NCBI RefSeq assembly: GCF_000524195.1
Contig: NW_020170387.1
Coordinates: forward strand, 1,462,021 to 1,526,020
Direction: 5' to 3'
DNA: 64,000 nucleotides
DNA from: Echinococcus granulosus
Taxonomy: Eukaryota > Platyhelminthes > Cestoda > Cyclophyllidea > Taeniidae
Below are positions 38,395 to 51,400 of this stretch, piece after piece. The position numbers and the translations under genes are program-made. Within the stretch, counting starts at the first letter, position 1. Every line of letters starts with the position of its first letter. The notes under the pieces are model-generated. The model saw nothing but the letters and a program-made list of their open reading frames with translations, was not told the origin of the DNA and did no database searches.

Positions 38395-38575
38395 TTGTAG
38401 AACCCCGAGACTTCCCTGAAGACGAGAGAAAAAAGTAGTACTCGGGCAGAATATGCATACTCGGCACACGGAAGAGCTGAGGGGCTATGGCCATGGTCCG
38501 GAGGCCAGTCCACCAGGCGAAGGTACAATGGTGGAGCTGCTAAGTGGTCCCTTTACCAAAACCGTGGGTTAAATA
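38395..38575 (-). repeat. Dispersed repeat, copy 2 (minus orientation)
   Basis: The reverse complement carries the same ordered blocks as the copy near 25.1 kb: GGTTTTGGTAAAGGGACCAC, TGGCCTCCGGACCA and TATTCTGCCCGAGTACTA. It is closest to copy 3, sharing CACCATTG, ACCTTC and TATTCTGCCCGAGT. Confidence 0.65.
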
Positions 38576-40807
38576 AACAGCTAACGCATTGTAGTACCAC
38601 ATGTTTAGCTAATGTAAAATTGCCGTCACCGATGTACGTACGTTTTAAGCTTGGAAATGAGGATGATTTGAATGCGTACAACAGCAGGAATTTGGGTTGC
38701 GAATCAAGTCTCAAAAATATTTCAACTGCACAAATAAAGAAATCAAAACTGAAAATAAGCACGCACTCTTTTGTAACAAAACTTAAAATCGTAATTTTAT
38801 TGGTAAGAGACCTTAGGGAGTTGCCTCATGAACCACAGTGCCATAAGAATGCATGACCTCGGGTTGCCATGGTTACAGCTCCTGGTTAATTCACACGCAG
38901 AATGGCGATCTAGCCCTAAATAAAACACTATAATCGAGTTGATTTTCTGGTTCTGATATATTTTTTTTCATCGACCACCATTGTCATTACTGACAACATC
39001 TTCTTTCTACTACCATGGTAAACAAAATGTAGTTGAATAGACCGCTTTTAAACATTTGATTTATCCGAGATAGGCTGTTTGAATCGCATATTTCCCCACT
39101 AGTCAAGCTTGAGGCTCTCTTGCGTACTGCGAACGAGAAAGAAGGAAAAGATGACTTTTCGGAGAGTAGTTGCCTCGATCACTTTCTTTAGCTTGTCACG
39201 ATTAGGAAAAAATCCGTACTTCTGCTCTGCCTCATACTGCCTGTGCCAACTATTCTCTGCGCAACTTTGCATCTTATCCATCTTTTATTATTTCTAAAAT
39301 CTACCACTGCCTGCATTAATTTTGCCCTTCTCTTCAATGCACCAGCGATTTACTCTCGACAGTGGTGATCACAAGGATGCATCATGGGTTAGCATCGCTA
39401 ATGTGGAGCACCTGTATAATCGTGCTTTACCGTGCCAACAACAAAAATGTTGCTGGATCATTTAGGGGGGTCTTGACATATTTACTTGCTCTCTAGCTTG
39501 CCGTCAAACACAATTGCAGTGGTTGCTACTACAAAATTAGCATTACTAGAAATGGACCTTAAACAAATGAGTGTAACATTTAGTTGCTCGACTTCCCGAA
39601 ATACACCTATCTAAATTTTGTGGATGATTCAAAGAGAATTATATTTTGAACATTATTTTAAGGTCAATGGAGGACTTAACTAAGGTATTGGTGGTGATCC
39701 GGACAAAGCATACCCTAGTTTTTATGGCCTTTTTTAACCGTATTGATGCGCAGAGGTTTAATTGTTAGAAAGTGAATAACGTCTTTGGTACAGCACGGGA
39801 TCTGCTTCACGCTTGATTATTATCTTAGGGCAAGAGAAGTAAGAGCACTCACCGGAACTTTTGCGTGTCGATCTGATGACTTGCGGAGAGCCATGACTGC
39901 TTATTTGTACTTTTCTTATTATGAGCAAAGTGCTGTCAGAAAAATGAAATTATGGGCCACCGTGATTCACTCAACGCAGCTAATGCACACATTCACTTAA
40001 GCAACCCGGAGGCAAAACATGCGAAGCCTATTTGAATGAAATCAATTGCTATTTCATTTCTGCACTCCCCTTGAACAGTGTAATGTTTACAAGCAGTCGT
40101 CATGAACTCTTACTTTTTAAAAAGTTTCAACGCTATTCATCTTTGTTTACGAAGGAAGCAACTTCAAAAGGAAAGTTTTTCGCAACATATAAGTTGATTG
40201 GTAAAAGGCACCATTTGAAGGTGGGCGAAATCCGCCTTCTTCCTCAATAAGATTCTAAAAATTTTTATGTCACGCCTTAAATGGTCTCAAAGGCACAAGG
40301 CTACATGGATGCCATTTGCACTAGATTTAAATGAGGACCAATTCGCGCCTAAAAATTTTGTTCCATATTTATGCGCATTAAGGTACCGTCTTGCTTACTG
40401 CACAGAGATCAAACATCCACTATTTGTGCGACTTACACAAGCAATTATTTTGGGAACTCAAAAGTTATGTCAAACAACGGCAATCAGAGGAAATTGGCTC
40501 TAAATGCTCCTCCCATCATTACTAGCGCTAACATAAACTGCTCTTCAAAACGAAAAACCGAATACTTTGTGAATATACGGTGCAGCAGTGATTTCCTCAG
40601 TAAGGATCCCAGAAATCGCTAGTTAAATGCTAATTTGGAATTCCTTTTTGGACGCTTATCTGGTAGTGCATAAATCACATTCCACACAATTTCTTCCGCT
40701 GCTGAAAATATGAAATAAAATATGAATGACTTTCAGAGATAAAAATGCCCAGGAGCCAATTATTTTCTGCAACAAAATCCCACCAATGACGCCTTGTAAT
40801 AAGAGTG

Positions 40808-40838
40808 CTCTCCCTCTCTCTCCCCCCCTCACACACAT
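40808..40838 (+). repeat. Polypyrimidine and CA simple repeat
   Basis: A CT-rich tract (CTCTCCCTCTCTCTCC, then a C run) passes into ACACACA. Confidence 0.8.
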
Positions 40839-41794
40839 TGCTTGTTCAATTTCAGCATCATTACAAGTCTTTTTTCACTGATTATATCCCATTCAGGTAG
40901 CAAATGATTGTCTAGCTGATATAATTGGGAAGGGATGCACTCGTGTGGATAACATTGGGCACCGAGAGGTGGCAGAAGTGAACAGCCGCGTCGTACAAGT
41001 TGAGTTTCCAAGATGCCTGAAGGGTGGTCTAACATTATAAATTAATCTTCTTAAGTAATACCTCAGTAAAATAGCTTCTGTAGGCTAGGAAAACTAATTG
41101 AGTTTTAATAGAATAAACGCATTTAAACTTCTAATGAGAATTTACAATCAACAATTTGAAGTTTAAAGTTCTGCAAAGTTTTTTTTGCGATGCACAATGA
41201 AAGTTCTTTTTCGAAGTAGACATGAAGACGACCATTTCTATCGATAAAGCAGCGAAACCTCTCACGACAATGAATTGTTCTTCGAGCAAGGCATCAGGGG
41301 AAATCCTTTATGGGAGGCAAACAGCCATTCCAAAAGTAGGATTTTCACACCGTCGCAACCATTCACTTTTGCTTTCTCTTCTCCTGTTTCACGCTTAACA
41401 GGATGAGGACTACTACTAAATTTTCTACGTAATTTCAGTGTTCTCAGAGCGGTCTCATCAAAATAAGGGCAACCCTTTGTTCTTCAAGTAGTAGCGTTGG
41501 CTGTTTCATCACAGTCCAGTGTGATCTGAATATAACAAAACTATGGTTGAGTATTTGAATAGAGCCTGGTTTATTGTCGACCTCACTACTAGTCGGATTA
41601 GTACCACATTATTAACTGAGACGACAGTTCAGAAATTTCAAGGAATTCGTTAGAAGTTGACCGTCAACTTGTGAACTTTATTTATAGTGGGTTATTTCAC
41701 CAGGTAGAAATACATACATATATTTGTTAACTTACTAGTATCTTTTAGATGTATGCGCACATTTCTGGGTCGCTATGAAGCCACCGAAATTTCG

Positions 41795-41970
41795 TTGAAG
41801 GCTGAAGAAGACATAGCACTCGGGCAGAATATTATGCATTAAATATAGAATGGAGTTGAGGTCCACTGGAATGGCCCGGAGGCTGGCTCACCCGGTGAAG
41901 GTGCAATGGTGGGGCACCCAAGTGGCTCTTTCACCAAAACCGAGGGTTAAACAAACAACCAACGCATACA
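41795..41970 (-). repeat. Dispersed repeat, copy 3 (minus orientation)
   Basis: The reverse complement contains GGTTTTGGTGAAAGAGCCAC, CACCATTGCACCTTCACC, GCCTCCGGGCCATT and TATTCTGCCCGAGT followed by CTATGTCTTCT. The order and spacing match copies 1 and 2. The three copies are diverged, so the family is not recently active here. Confidence 0.65.
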
Positions 41971-44900
41971 GCTTAAGTGGTAATAAACCTTGACAGGCGC
42001 ATCGCAGGATCGCACCGAAGTCATGCAACAGTACGCTGTTTAGAAGACTAGACGAATGAATTCGGCTCTTTTCATGCATAAAACTTCCTGTTCGGAAGAA
42101 ATAAGAACTCACTCCCAAGCTATTACCCTTTTTATAATTATTTTCAGATCCTTTAAATCATACCTTTTCCAATTTCGAAGTGCGCCACTGACTTAAGTAG
42201 ATATTGCATCAATTTTTGCTTTAAAGCATCTTTCCGGTCACCTTTATAATTAGTGGACTTATTTCCGTCCCGCAACAGGTTTATGCACGTTAGAAATAGC
42301 CTTTTGTAGATTTTTACACCATTCGCATCTGACGGTGTTAATTCTACTATAGCACTTAGCTTTTGTCTCAATTGCTCATTCCCTCAAATCACTTGCCTGA
42401 ACGGGACCAAGAAGTCGTGTAGATAATGTGGACATCGTTTTCCCACATAAAAAGTAATGCAGCCAGTTCACTCATTGACATTAACCGCAGTTGTAATAAA
42501 TCACTTAAAAATACAAGAAAATGCGCAATTTTACCTCGTTAATTCGCATTGAACACAACGAATTTTTGCCTTTATACGTTTGGAACAGCAAAGAACTTGC
42601 GAAATCTCCGACAGGCTATTTACGATAAAAATAAGGCAGGTCCTACGGTAAGGAAGAAACATAATGCGGTATCCAAGGTCAGTTGTGCTTCCCAAGTCGT
42701 TCTCAAAATTACGTAGTGTGATTTCCATGATGGTGGCCTTCCCGACTAATCATGCAAATATTCTTCATTATCGCTGATATGATGATGTAATACATGAGAA
42801 TAGCAGAAACATTTGTCCGTAACTTAAATTAGGATCTAATAAGCACCAGTAACACAACATCTCGACAAAAAAGGTCAAAAGAATGAATTTTAGGGATAAG
42901 ATGGCGTTTTAGCTCAGTTATTAATAGAGTTATAAAATCTCCAAGGATAGCAAACAGGGTTTTAAATGACTAAATATCTAACAAAAATTATCACTGGCAG
43001 AAAGTGAGCTTGGTTGAACCGCATACCATGGAAACGTTGGAGAAGTAAAGTGGACCAACATATTGGTTTGCAACGATTTGCACCGACGGTACGTTAGTGT
43101 TTAAATGCCTCCTCTCAAAGCCAAGTAGTTTGCGTTTTTGCTTGCGCTATGCTTAACAATAGTGAAAATGGGGCTTCTGCCAATTATCAAGCACTAATAT
43201 TGCTTCATGTTCATTGTTCTTCGAAAATACGAAATAATTGACATTCAGGCAGCTAATATTGGGAGTTGGTACACTTCCCCCATTAAACCCAGACCAGTAT
43301 ATGCGAGTTAAGCAGGGCAACACTAATCGCATCTAAACTTACATCAATAAGTACTCTTTCAGACAGTCGGCTTTCGGTATAAAAAGGTAAATGGTTTGGG
43401 GCACAAACATTTCCCCTGTCTGAGTTGGGTTGGGGTGACCCAACGGACTTCATTTAGTTGATTTTTCCCCCAAAAGTTCCCTCTTCCTTGATTAAACGCC
43501 CAAATACCCTACTAGGGACGTGGTTTTTTCTAGCCGAAGTGTTGAAGGCGACTTTATTTGGGTGTGACAGATATGAGGAGGTTGCAAAGTGAACATTTAG
43601 GACCTATTAACTGGTAATTTATTTAGATTTGCTTTGGTGTCTACTGTGAATCAACGGCGATTCAAATATATGTGTTTGTTCATCGAATCCCTTGATATCC
43701 TAAATTGAAAACACTAAAGACAATAAGAATCCAGGGGGATGGTGATGGAAGAGTTCTACTACCACCATGCACTGTCAACAAGAGGTAACAAAGAGAAAGT
43801 AATTAAAAAAAAGAGTGGGAAGCTGAAGAGTTAGTGTCTGCTCAATCTGCTGTTTAACACTAGCCATGATGACCTTATTAAAAATTCAGAAGGTGTGAGT
43901 AATTTGAAAATTTTTAAGGCAGCTGGAAAAACTACGAATTTGGGGGGTTTTGGTGCTCTGTACACTAGCAGATTTAAATAATCCATCAAAATTACAGCTG
44001 TACCCTAGCCATTTCAATTAGTACAAAAGAAATAGTTTATTTAGGTAAAAGAAATGCAGCCAAAATCTACCGATAGCCCCCTGCAAATAAATTCTTTGTC
44101 TAGTTAAAGTCATGCTTTATCACGAGTTATTGAAGCGCAATAAAGCGATCACAGAGCGAATTGCTTTGAAGAATAGACAAAAGGATGTTGCGAAAACGCC
44201 ATCGGCTGGAGGGGATTAATACAAAATCAAACAGCCAAATCACTTTCGTTCCCTGTATTCAATTGAGAATTAAAAAAATGCTCCGATTTTATTAGTCGGT
44301 TGATTCAAAAAGCCTATCTTGTGCAGCAAACACCATGGACAAAACGTTTTATAACTATAACTAAAGCCTAAATGAAATGTCGTTAGTCTACCTTTTCTGC
44401 CTAACTGGTGAGGGAGGAATGATGGGCTCTGGCATATTTAACTCTAATTCTTCGCGTACGTAGCTCCCGTTTTATGTGATTGCTCAGGAACTGTTAAAGG
44501 CTGACCAGCGTTCTCTCCTCTCCTACTTCCGATTTTCCCATTCGATTATCTTTTGTCATGGCGGCATGCCCATGAAAACTGTCAAATCACCGATTATCTT
44601 TTTGTGAAGGAGTAAACAAGTAACAATTCATACTGCTATTAACAACGGCACACAACTACGGAGTTGCTACACTTTCAGAGCTTATTTTAATCGTTTTTTA
44701 GCGGCAGAGTTTTAAAACGCATCATGCAAGTCCTTCAAATGTGCATTCTTTCAGCTGGTTTTGACTCATAAGTAGAAAGCTTGCATTTTCAGTTAACTTG
44801 CCCACTTTTAGCAAAAATTAGGCCCCAAAATTTCCGCTGTTTCACTTGACAAAAAACTAACGTGCAATTCCACATTGATCGAACCATTTTAGGCCCGTCT

Positions 44901-45477
44901 ATTCACACCCACCTGTGGTTACTTGTGTCGTGAATCGGCTGTAACCAAATCGAAATTCTACATTTGGATGCATAGCGGTGCCCCGTGCTCATTTATAATC
45001 ATTTACATCGAGGCCCCAATCCTCCTGAGGAAGTAGACCGCCGCCGTCACGACGACGCATGTCTCAGAAACCAATTACGATATCTTTACCTCTCGCGGTC
45101 AAACCTGAGTTTACTTTTCAATTAAATCGTACCAAAACTATAGAGTAGTTTTTTTCAGGATGAAGAGGACTATGTCGAAGAAAACTTGGGTAATTTATTT
45201 CAGTCCCAAATGATGTATTTGGAGTATTCAGCTAAACAACTCAGTAAAATACAGATGAGTTGAAGTGCCGCGTGCTCTGAACGGGAAGGAGGCAGTGAGT
45301 GCGAGTGAAAACGTATTAGACACTTTTAGACAAATTAATAAAATACAAGAGAATGTCAAAACGAAAGATGTGAGGGGGACGTCAGCGGAGACGAAATGAG
45401 CCAAACGAGTAGAAGAAATGAGAGGGCGACCAAGGATTACAGGCGCGAGACGAAAAAGAGAGGTGTTAAAAGTAGAC

Positions 45478-48400
45478 TCAGTGGGAGACCATTTTGGCAA
45501 ACTGCCCACTGCTCTCCGGTGAGATCACGGGCGTGGCAAACCAGGAGCGACGCTCTTCCAGCCTCTGCCGTATCAGAAACTCATCCTTCCTCGACAACTT
45601 CAGGACCGTCGCCACCGCGCGCACCAATTGCAGGGCCTGCAATTGGAGAAGAAAGAAGAGAAAGGTCGGCTTGTCGCATCTGACCCTCCGTGATTCGATA
45701 ACTGCACTCAGCCCCGTCTCGTAACAGCACCAGAACAATACAATGGAGACAGCAGAAAATACCCATTATTAAAACTATGGAGTTTTTGGCGTTCAATAGG
45801 GAAAAATGTGATCTATAATTCCACATAATTAAATGTCATTTGGTTATTTTTTTACGAGAAAACGCAAGTTGTCGTGTTCGTACCGTTGGACTGTTACCGA
45901 TAATTGCTCGAATAGGTTGTCAAGATAACGAATGCAACTGATAAGTGGTTGGCATCGGGCCGTTAAAATTTTAAAGTATGACATCATGGATGAATGAATC
46001 TATGATCGGGGATTGGTGAGACAACTGAGGTAAAGCGCTCGATCCTAATCACGCATTGTAGGAATGGAGGTACAACAATTCTTAAATTTGCTATAGGACA
46101 GATAAACACAAAGTCAGGCAGACAAGGGGTGGCCTGATGGAATTCCACAGAGACAAAGCTATACATGACTGACGGGCACTGATAATGTACTAAAAGGCAG
46201 TTACACCCTACGAAATCCGAAAAATACTTTCCCTTACTTAGTTGTTTTAAACAAAGCTGGATAATCTCACACGAAAAACGAGAATAGGATGTGTGAAAAA
46301 AGTCAGCATGGAAAGTTAATTGGTATTCATTTACCTTATTAGCAAGAGAAATAGGCAATTCGTGCAAAAACACGTTGAATCAGGCACGCCTGAGTTTTTC
46401 TCAAAACCGGAAGAAACCGAGGCCACAGCGACAAATTATAAAATGAGTTTTGTGCGCATTTTTTGGCAAAAAAAGGAGGAAATAGGGCAACGGTAGACCA
46501 GCAACGACATTCTGAGGAGCATTCACAAAAAGGCACTGGGGATAAAATTAGACAAATCACTACTTTTTAGCAGTTTCACTGTCCATTGGCTAAACAATGG
46601 CAAGACTCGCTATCTTCATACGGCACAAGTGATTTTCACGCAACAGGAGGAACCACTCAAGACCATCATGATGATAATGACAATTCCAGGGCACAACGAA
46701 AATGATTATCATACAATGACAAAGCAAAAGTAACATGTTCACTATCAGGCTCTGGCCTCAGAGGGAAATCTACCATCACAGCCATTCAGGTGTTTTATGC
46801 CTCAAACGTGACAACAATTGCCATTATTTTATTGACCAATTCAACTCCTGTTCAAAAAGCAAAAGTGCAGTTATCCTCAGAACAAGAACATTCTACACCT
46901 ATTTTATTGCTTTAAACTCAACCAATCTGTCTGGGGTACGATTTGATAAAACCATTATACACTGAAAGAGAAAACGTGTTACATGCTTGTAGTGACGTTC
47001 AGCTAAGTTAAGATACAACAGTATCTAACTGGATGATGAGTGAACCGAATCATTGTAAACACAAATCCTGAATTGTCAAATTGCAAGTTGCCATTAAATT
47101 AAACTCACCGAGAAAATAGAAGCACATAATTAAATTAAAAGCCTTCAAAAAGAGGATATCGATGTTGACACCTCTATGAGTGAGGCGGAACAAAGGAAGG
47201 AGTTTAAACTAACCTCTGAGTCGTGACTGAGGAAGAACTTGAGGAGAACGTGTCTCATGTATTCGAAGTTGACGGGGTCGGTATCATAATGGGAGTTGGT
47301 CGTTAATACCGCCCCCGGTGAAGAGGTGGACAACACGGTGGAAGCGCAGTGCGAATCAAGGCTCTGTGTCGTCTCCATCGCTGGTAGGATAGCGGGAGGA
47401 CTGGCAGGTGGCACCTGCCGGCTGGTCGCGAACAGCGGCGGTAATGTCACATCCACGGCCGAGGGCCCTCCTAGGGCTACTGATCCTGCCGTACCACTGC
47501 AGATTAACGGATAAGAGAAATTGATTAGATTGGTGGTATATTTTTTAGTAAAAAAATTTGTCTTAGCCGTAATTCAACCACATGAGTTCTCCAGTCCTTG
47601 CACTTCAAACACCATTTTATTAGCATGAAATTTCTGCTGACAGTAAACTAGTACTCCTACACATTCATGATAAAGTTCTATCCAGGAGTGTAATTTTTGA
47701 ACATATCGAAGATAATTCGAGCACCACAAATTCACTATGTTCGGGGAGCAGTACTTGAAGTCGTGAACTGGTAGTGCCTAAAGAAAACAGTGCTATCCGC
47801 TACAATGGTTTTAATTAGCGGTCTGATCACAGCAATCGTTATTAGACAGTAATATAAGCACAACTTCAATGCTAAAAATAAGGACAATTAGGGTGACGAA
47901 TAAACAAAGCCAAATTTTTAAATTTTTTAATTCACCAATGTGATAAATTTCATTCAGTAGTGGGGGCTGCGGCGATTCTAATGAAGTAAGAACAAAAACT
48001 GCAATAACCATGTAAACCGTCAGATGATCGGGCGAATAGAGCACGAAGGATTCCACAAGGTGAAGAGAGAAAATGGCGTTTTATTGCAAATTGTAGGGAA
48101 ACTTAGACAAGCGAACTTCCCCAAAACTTCTAGCGATTTCTAATGAGCACTGCGAGAGAACCGACTTTTCTGGAGCCAAATTATGATATCCAGCAACCAC
48201 ACGAAACATTAGGCAGTTTGATGGAAAAAAGACCTCGCAAATCGAAATAGCCAGCTCAGTTTGTGCAGTGGTGATAAGGTAGTAGTACAAGCATGGCGTT
48301 TATGCGACTGATAAAATCAGGAGGCAAGCTTCCTTCATCCACATACGGTAGCGCAGCTTCCAGTGTGTCGGTATGTCTGCTCACGGAAAAATACTCAATT

Positions 48401-51400
48401 ACTAGGAGCAGCCATTCCCTGACAAAGCACTCCATCGAGCCCGAATCTTTTTAAACAAGAGGTTTGGCAACACCGATTTTTGCAAAAAGCTCAACAAGAC
48501 GGGTAAAAAACGCACTAGGCAAGATTAGGCGCACATATCGCGTACCTAAGAACGACATGAACAGTTTGATGAGGAATTGAAAATTACAACTTGGATGCTA
48601 GAGATCTCGAGCCCAACCCTATCCAGTATCGCGTCGTCTCTGTAGTAAATGTGTTAGTATTCATACGAGTCGAAAATCCTGCACCTGGTGGATAACTGTA
48701 TGCGTTTATTGTATGAGTAAACAAAGATCTTGAGCCAGTCAAAAGGAACACTACTTAATACCAAATAACATTCTAATTCAAGTGTTTTAAAAGAGATAAG
48801 GTTAGACAGGGCATAGTGCTCCTCTCAGTATCTCACGATGTCACTAACCATTAGGGGCGGGATCTCTTAATAAAGTTAACCTACAGAGAGTTAATTAACT
48901 GATCGTCAGGAGGGATCTCAGCATTGCATGTGAACATGTAAATTTCCTGTATAGAAGCCAAAGAATGTAAGGAGGTTCATTTTCTGCCCGAAAACAGTCG
49001 GAATCATGACAAGAAAAGTTGACTCCCATTTTAAAATCGCAGAGAAATGAAATAAATTAATGAGCGATCGTGAATGAAACGGTTCTTACCCCAGTCCCCT
49101 ATAAAAAATTAATCATTTCATACTTTGATAGAATTTTTCATTGCTCCGGTGTCCGATAAAAAGTGGAGCGAAATTGAGATTCGTCTCAGCTTGGCAAGAC
49201 AAGCTGTTGATGGCCTCCTGAGGGGAGGGGTGCGAAAGAGCATCCGAAGCAGGTGATTGACACGAGATGCGCCAACTCATTTCCCTCTTGCTCAAGAAGG
49301 GGAATGAGAAAGTACATCTAAATTCGGACTTGGGAAGAAGTAGAAGTGTAGTGTTCGTGGGATGGACATCACAAAGTTGACACCAACATCGACGCTGGTG
49401 AAAGTAAAGAAATTGCTTACGAACGGTAATGTATGCAGCTGTGAGATCACTCTTTCCCATTATCTTAAGCGCCTTGGTCCAGATCTTGCATCCCATAAAT
49501 ATGGATGCATTGCAGTGGCACGCTTGCTGGAACGAGGATGTAAACAGTGCGGCAGAGGTGGAGACTCAGAAATAAGCACATAACAATGTCGTGTAAATAA
49601 AATAAATGCTGCTAAATTTAAAGCTGAAATCCATGAATTGTTGAACGCTTGTTCAACCAGATTTTAAATGACATGGAAATTTAACGGACAGATACAAGCA
49701 GGTTTGACTGGGATCATACGAATCATAAAAACAATAGATACAGCCAAAGAAAAAAATACACATAAACAACTCATCGACTTTTAACAAAACTAGATTTTTT
49801 TTCCCCGTTTTGCTATAAATTAGAAAAAATAGATACGACTAAGATGCCTTTGACAGAGTTAGTCTGAGGTAAATAATTGGCTTATGTAGATAAAAGGGAT
49901 GTTTTACAAGTTGTAATGATATGAAAATGCCGTACTTAGAGGGGAAAAAATCACATCCCATCACCGTAGTAACAAGAGGACGGAAGAAGGTGGAAGGAGG
50001 AGGAAAAGGGGCAGCCATAAGTGACACTCCAGTTTTGCATGTGAAGGAAGCTTGGGACATTCAAAGTCACATTTCCTTCGTTGCCGATGATTGATGCGCC
50101 ATAAGCACGCTGATAATGCATTTGAATGGCGCAGCGAGAAGACGTCATCAAAGTTCTTCTACCAATGCTTTTGCCTTATGGAATTTCAAAATCAGCCCTC
50201 CGGAGAGGAGGCTGCAAAACAGTTTTTCGTATGGCAGTGGATGATAAGGAATGAAGAATTGATTTACAAGTGAACTTCTACGAAAAGTATGTAACAAGAC
50301 AGTTAGGCATGAAAGAAGCATAGAGGCGACAAACCACATTACTACAAACCTACCAACCTTGCCATCCTATTTTAATTGAAGACTACTCCTTCAGATCCGC
50401 TTGACATGTTTTACAGTCCTGACTACAAATTCATCACCCAAGTATGTATTTGTTGACATATCGTTTCTCTTTCTGAGTTTGTTTCAATTTCCCGGTTGAT
50501 TCTCATTTTTAGGGAAAAGATAATAATTCTATAGCGCACAACTCAATCAAATCTCCACTTTTTTTCTAACGGATTCCAAAAGTGCTGGCAATTTTATCCA
50601 ATCATACTATATGCCAAGAAGATTGTATCTAGTAACAAGAACGCAAAGACGTAACACACTGACAGTTTTCACATCAGTCGCTTTTGAAAAGTTTTCATGA
50701 TCACCTGCAAAAGGTTCATATTTCAGCATAAAAAGTCGCCACAAAAATGGAAAAATCAGGAAAAGCTAGGCTTAGGGGCCAACCAGGTGACGAGAAATAA
50801 GACAGGTTAAAATTCATCAAAGACTTTGTAACTAACTGTTAAAATCACTTTTCCAAAAAGTTTGCCTGCTTGTGGTCAGGCTCAATGCTAGATTGAATTA
50901 CGTATTGAGGAATACCTGGGAAAGAAAAAGTGGAATACAATTCTTTTTTCCGTGAAACGCGTAGAAGTCTGACAATCGTCGAGGTTCGGCACTATTCTCA
51001 TATTTAGCCTTCGGTACTTACAACAGTCTATTCACTTTTGTACTAATATTTGTTTGATCAATCGAAAAGTTGCCTATTTACCCGTGGAAAATGGCCCAAC
51101 AAAAATAATATACTGTAAAAAAGCTAAGAGGAGGAAATTAATAATGGGTAGCTTAAATAACCCGGAGTAGTCCTGATAATATGGGCGATGGGCAATTGCA
51201 ATTGGATCAAATTACACCTCACACGTGGTGGTGGCTTAGAAACAGACCCATGCAATAGACTACCAACACTCCCTTTTATCCTCAAAGAATAGAAGTATTT
51301 TAGGAAGGCTGAAGACTTAGTGTTCACAGAAGATAAAACTAACACCAGGATGCAAGCAGATTCTCAGCGTAAAATTTGTGCATTGAAAAGAATTTTGAGC

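Larger units (their letters stand above)
30683..45477. other. Long gene-poor region
   Basis: About 14.8 kb with only short, unsupported frames. Recognised contents are one candidate receptor exon (32243-32385), two dispersed repeat copies (near 38.5 and 41.9 kb) and a polypyrimidine tract (near 40.82 kb). Reverse-strand AATAAA at 45194-45199 could serve as the polyadenylation signal of golgin-97. A partial, weak match to the dispersed repeat may lie near 36.70-36.75 kb. Confidence 0.45.

Noticed and set aside
45159..45189. Plus-strand 31-base exon-like segment (acceptor, then DEEDYVEENL, then GTAATT)
   Set aside because: Too short, without partner exons on that strand, and it lies in the probable 3' region of golgin-97.
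45984..46373. 129-codon minus-strand frame between the last two golgin-97 exons
   Set aside because: The GRIP domain reads through perfectly when this segment is removed as intron.
49113..49496. 127-codon minus-strand frame inside a golgin-97 intron
   Set aside because: The flanking golgin exons join in phase 2 without it, and it shows no coiled-coil pattern.
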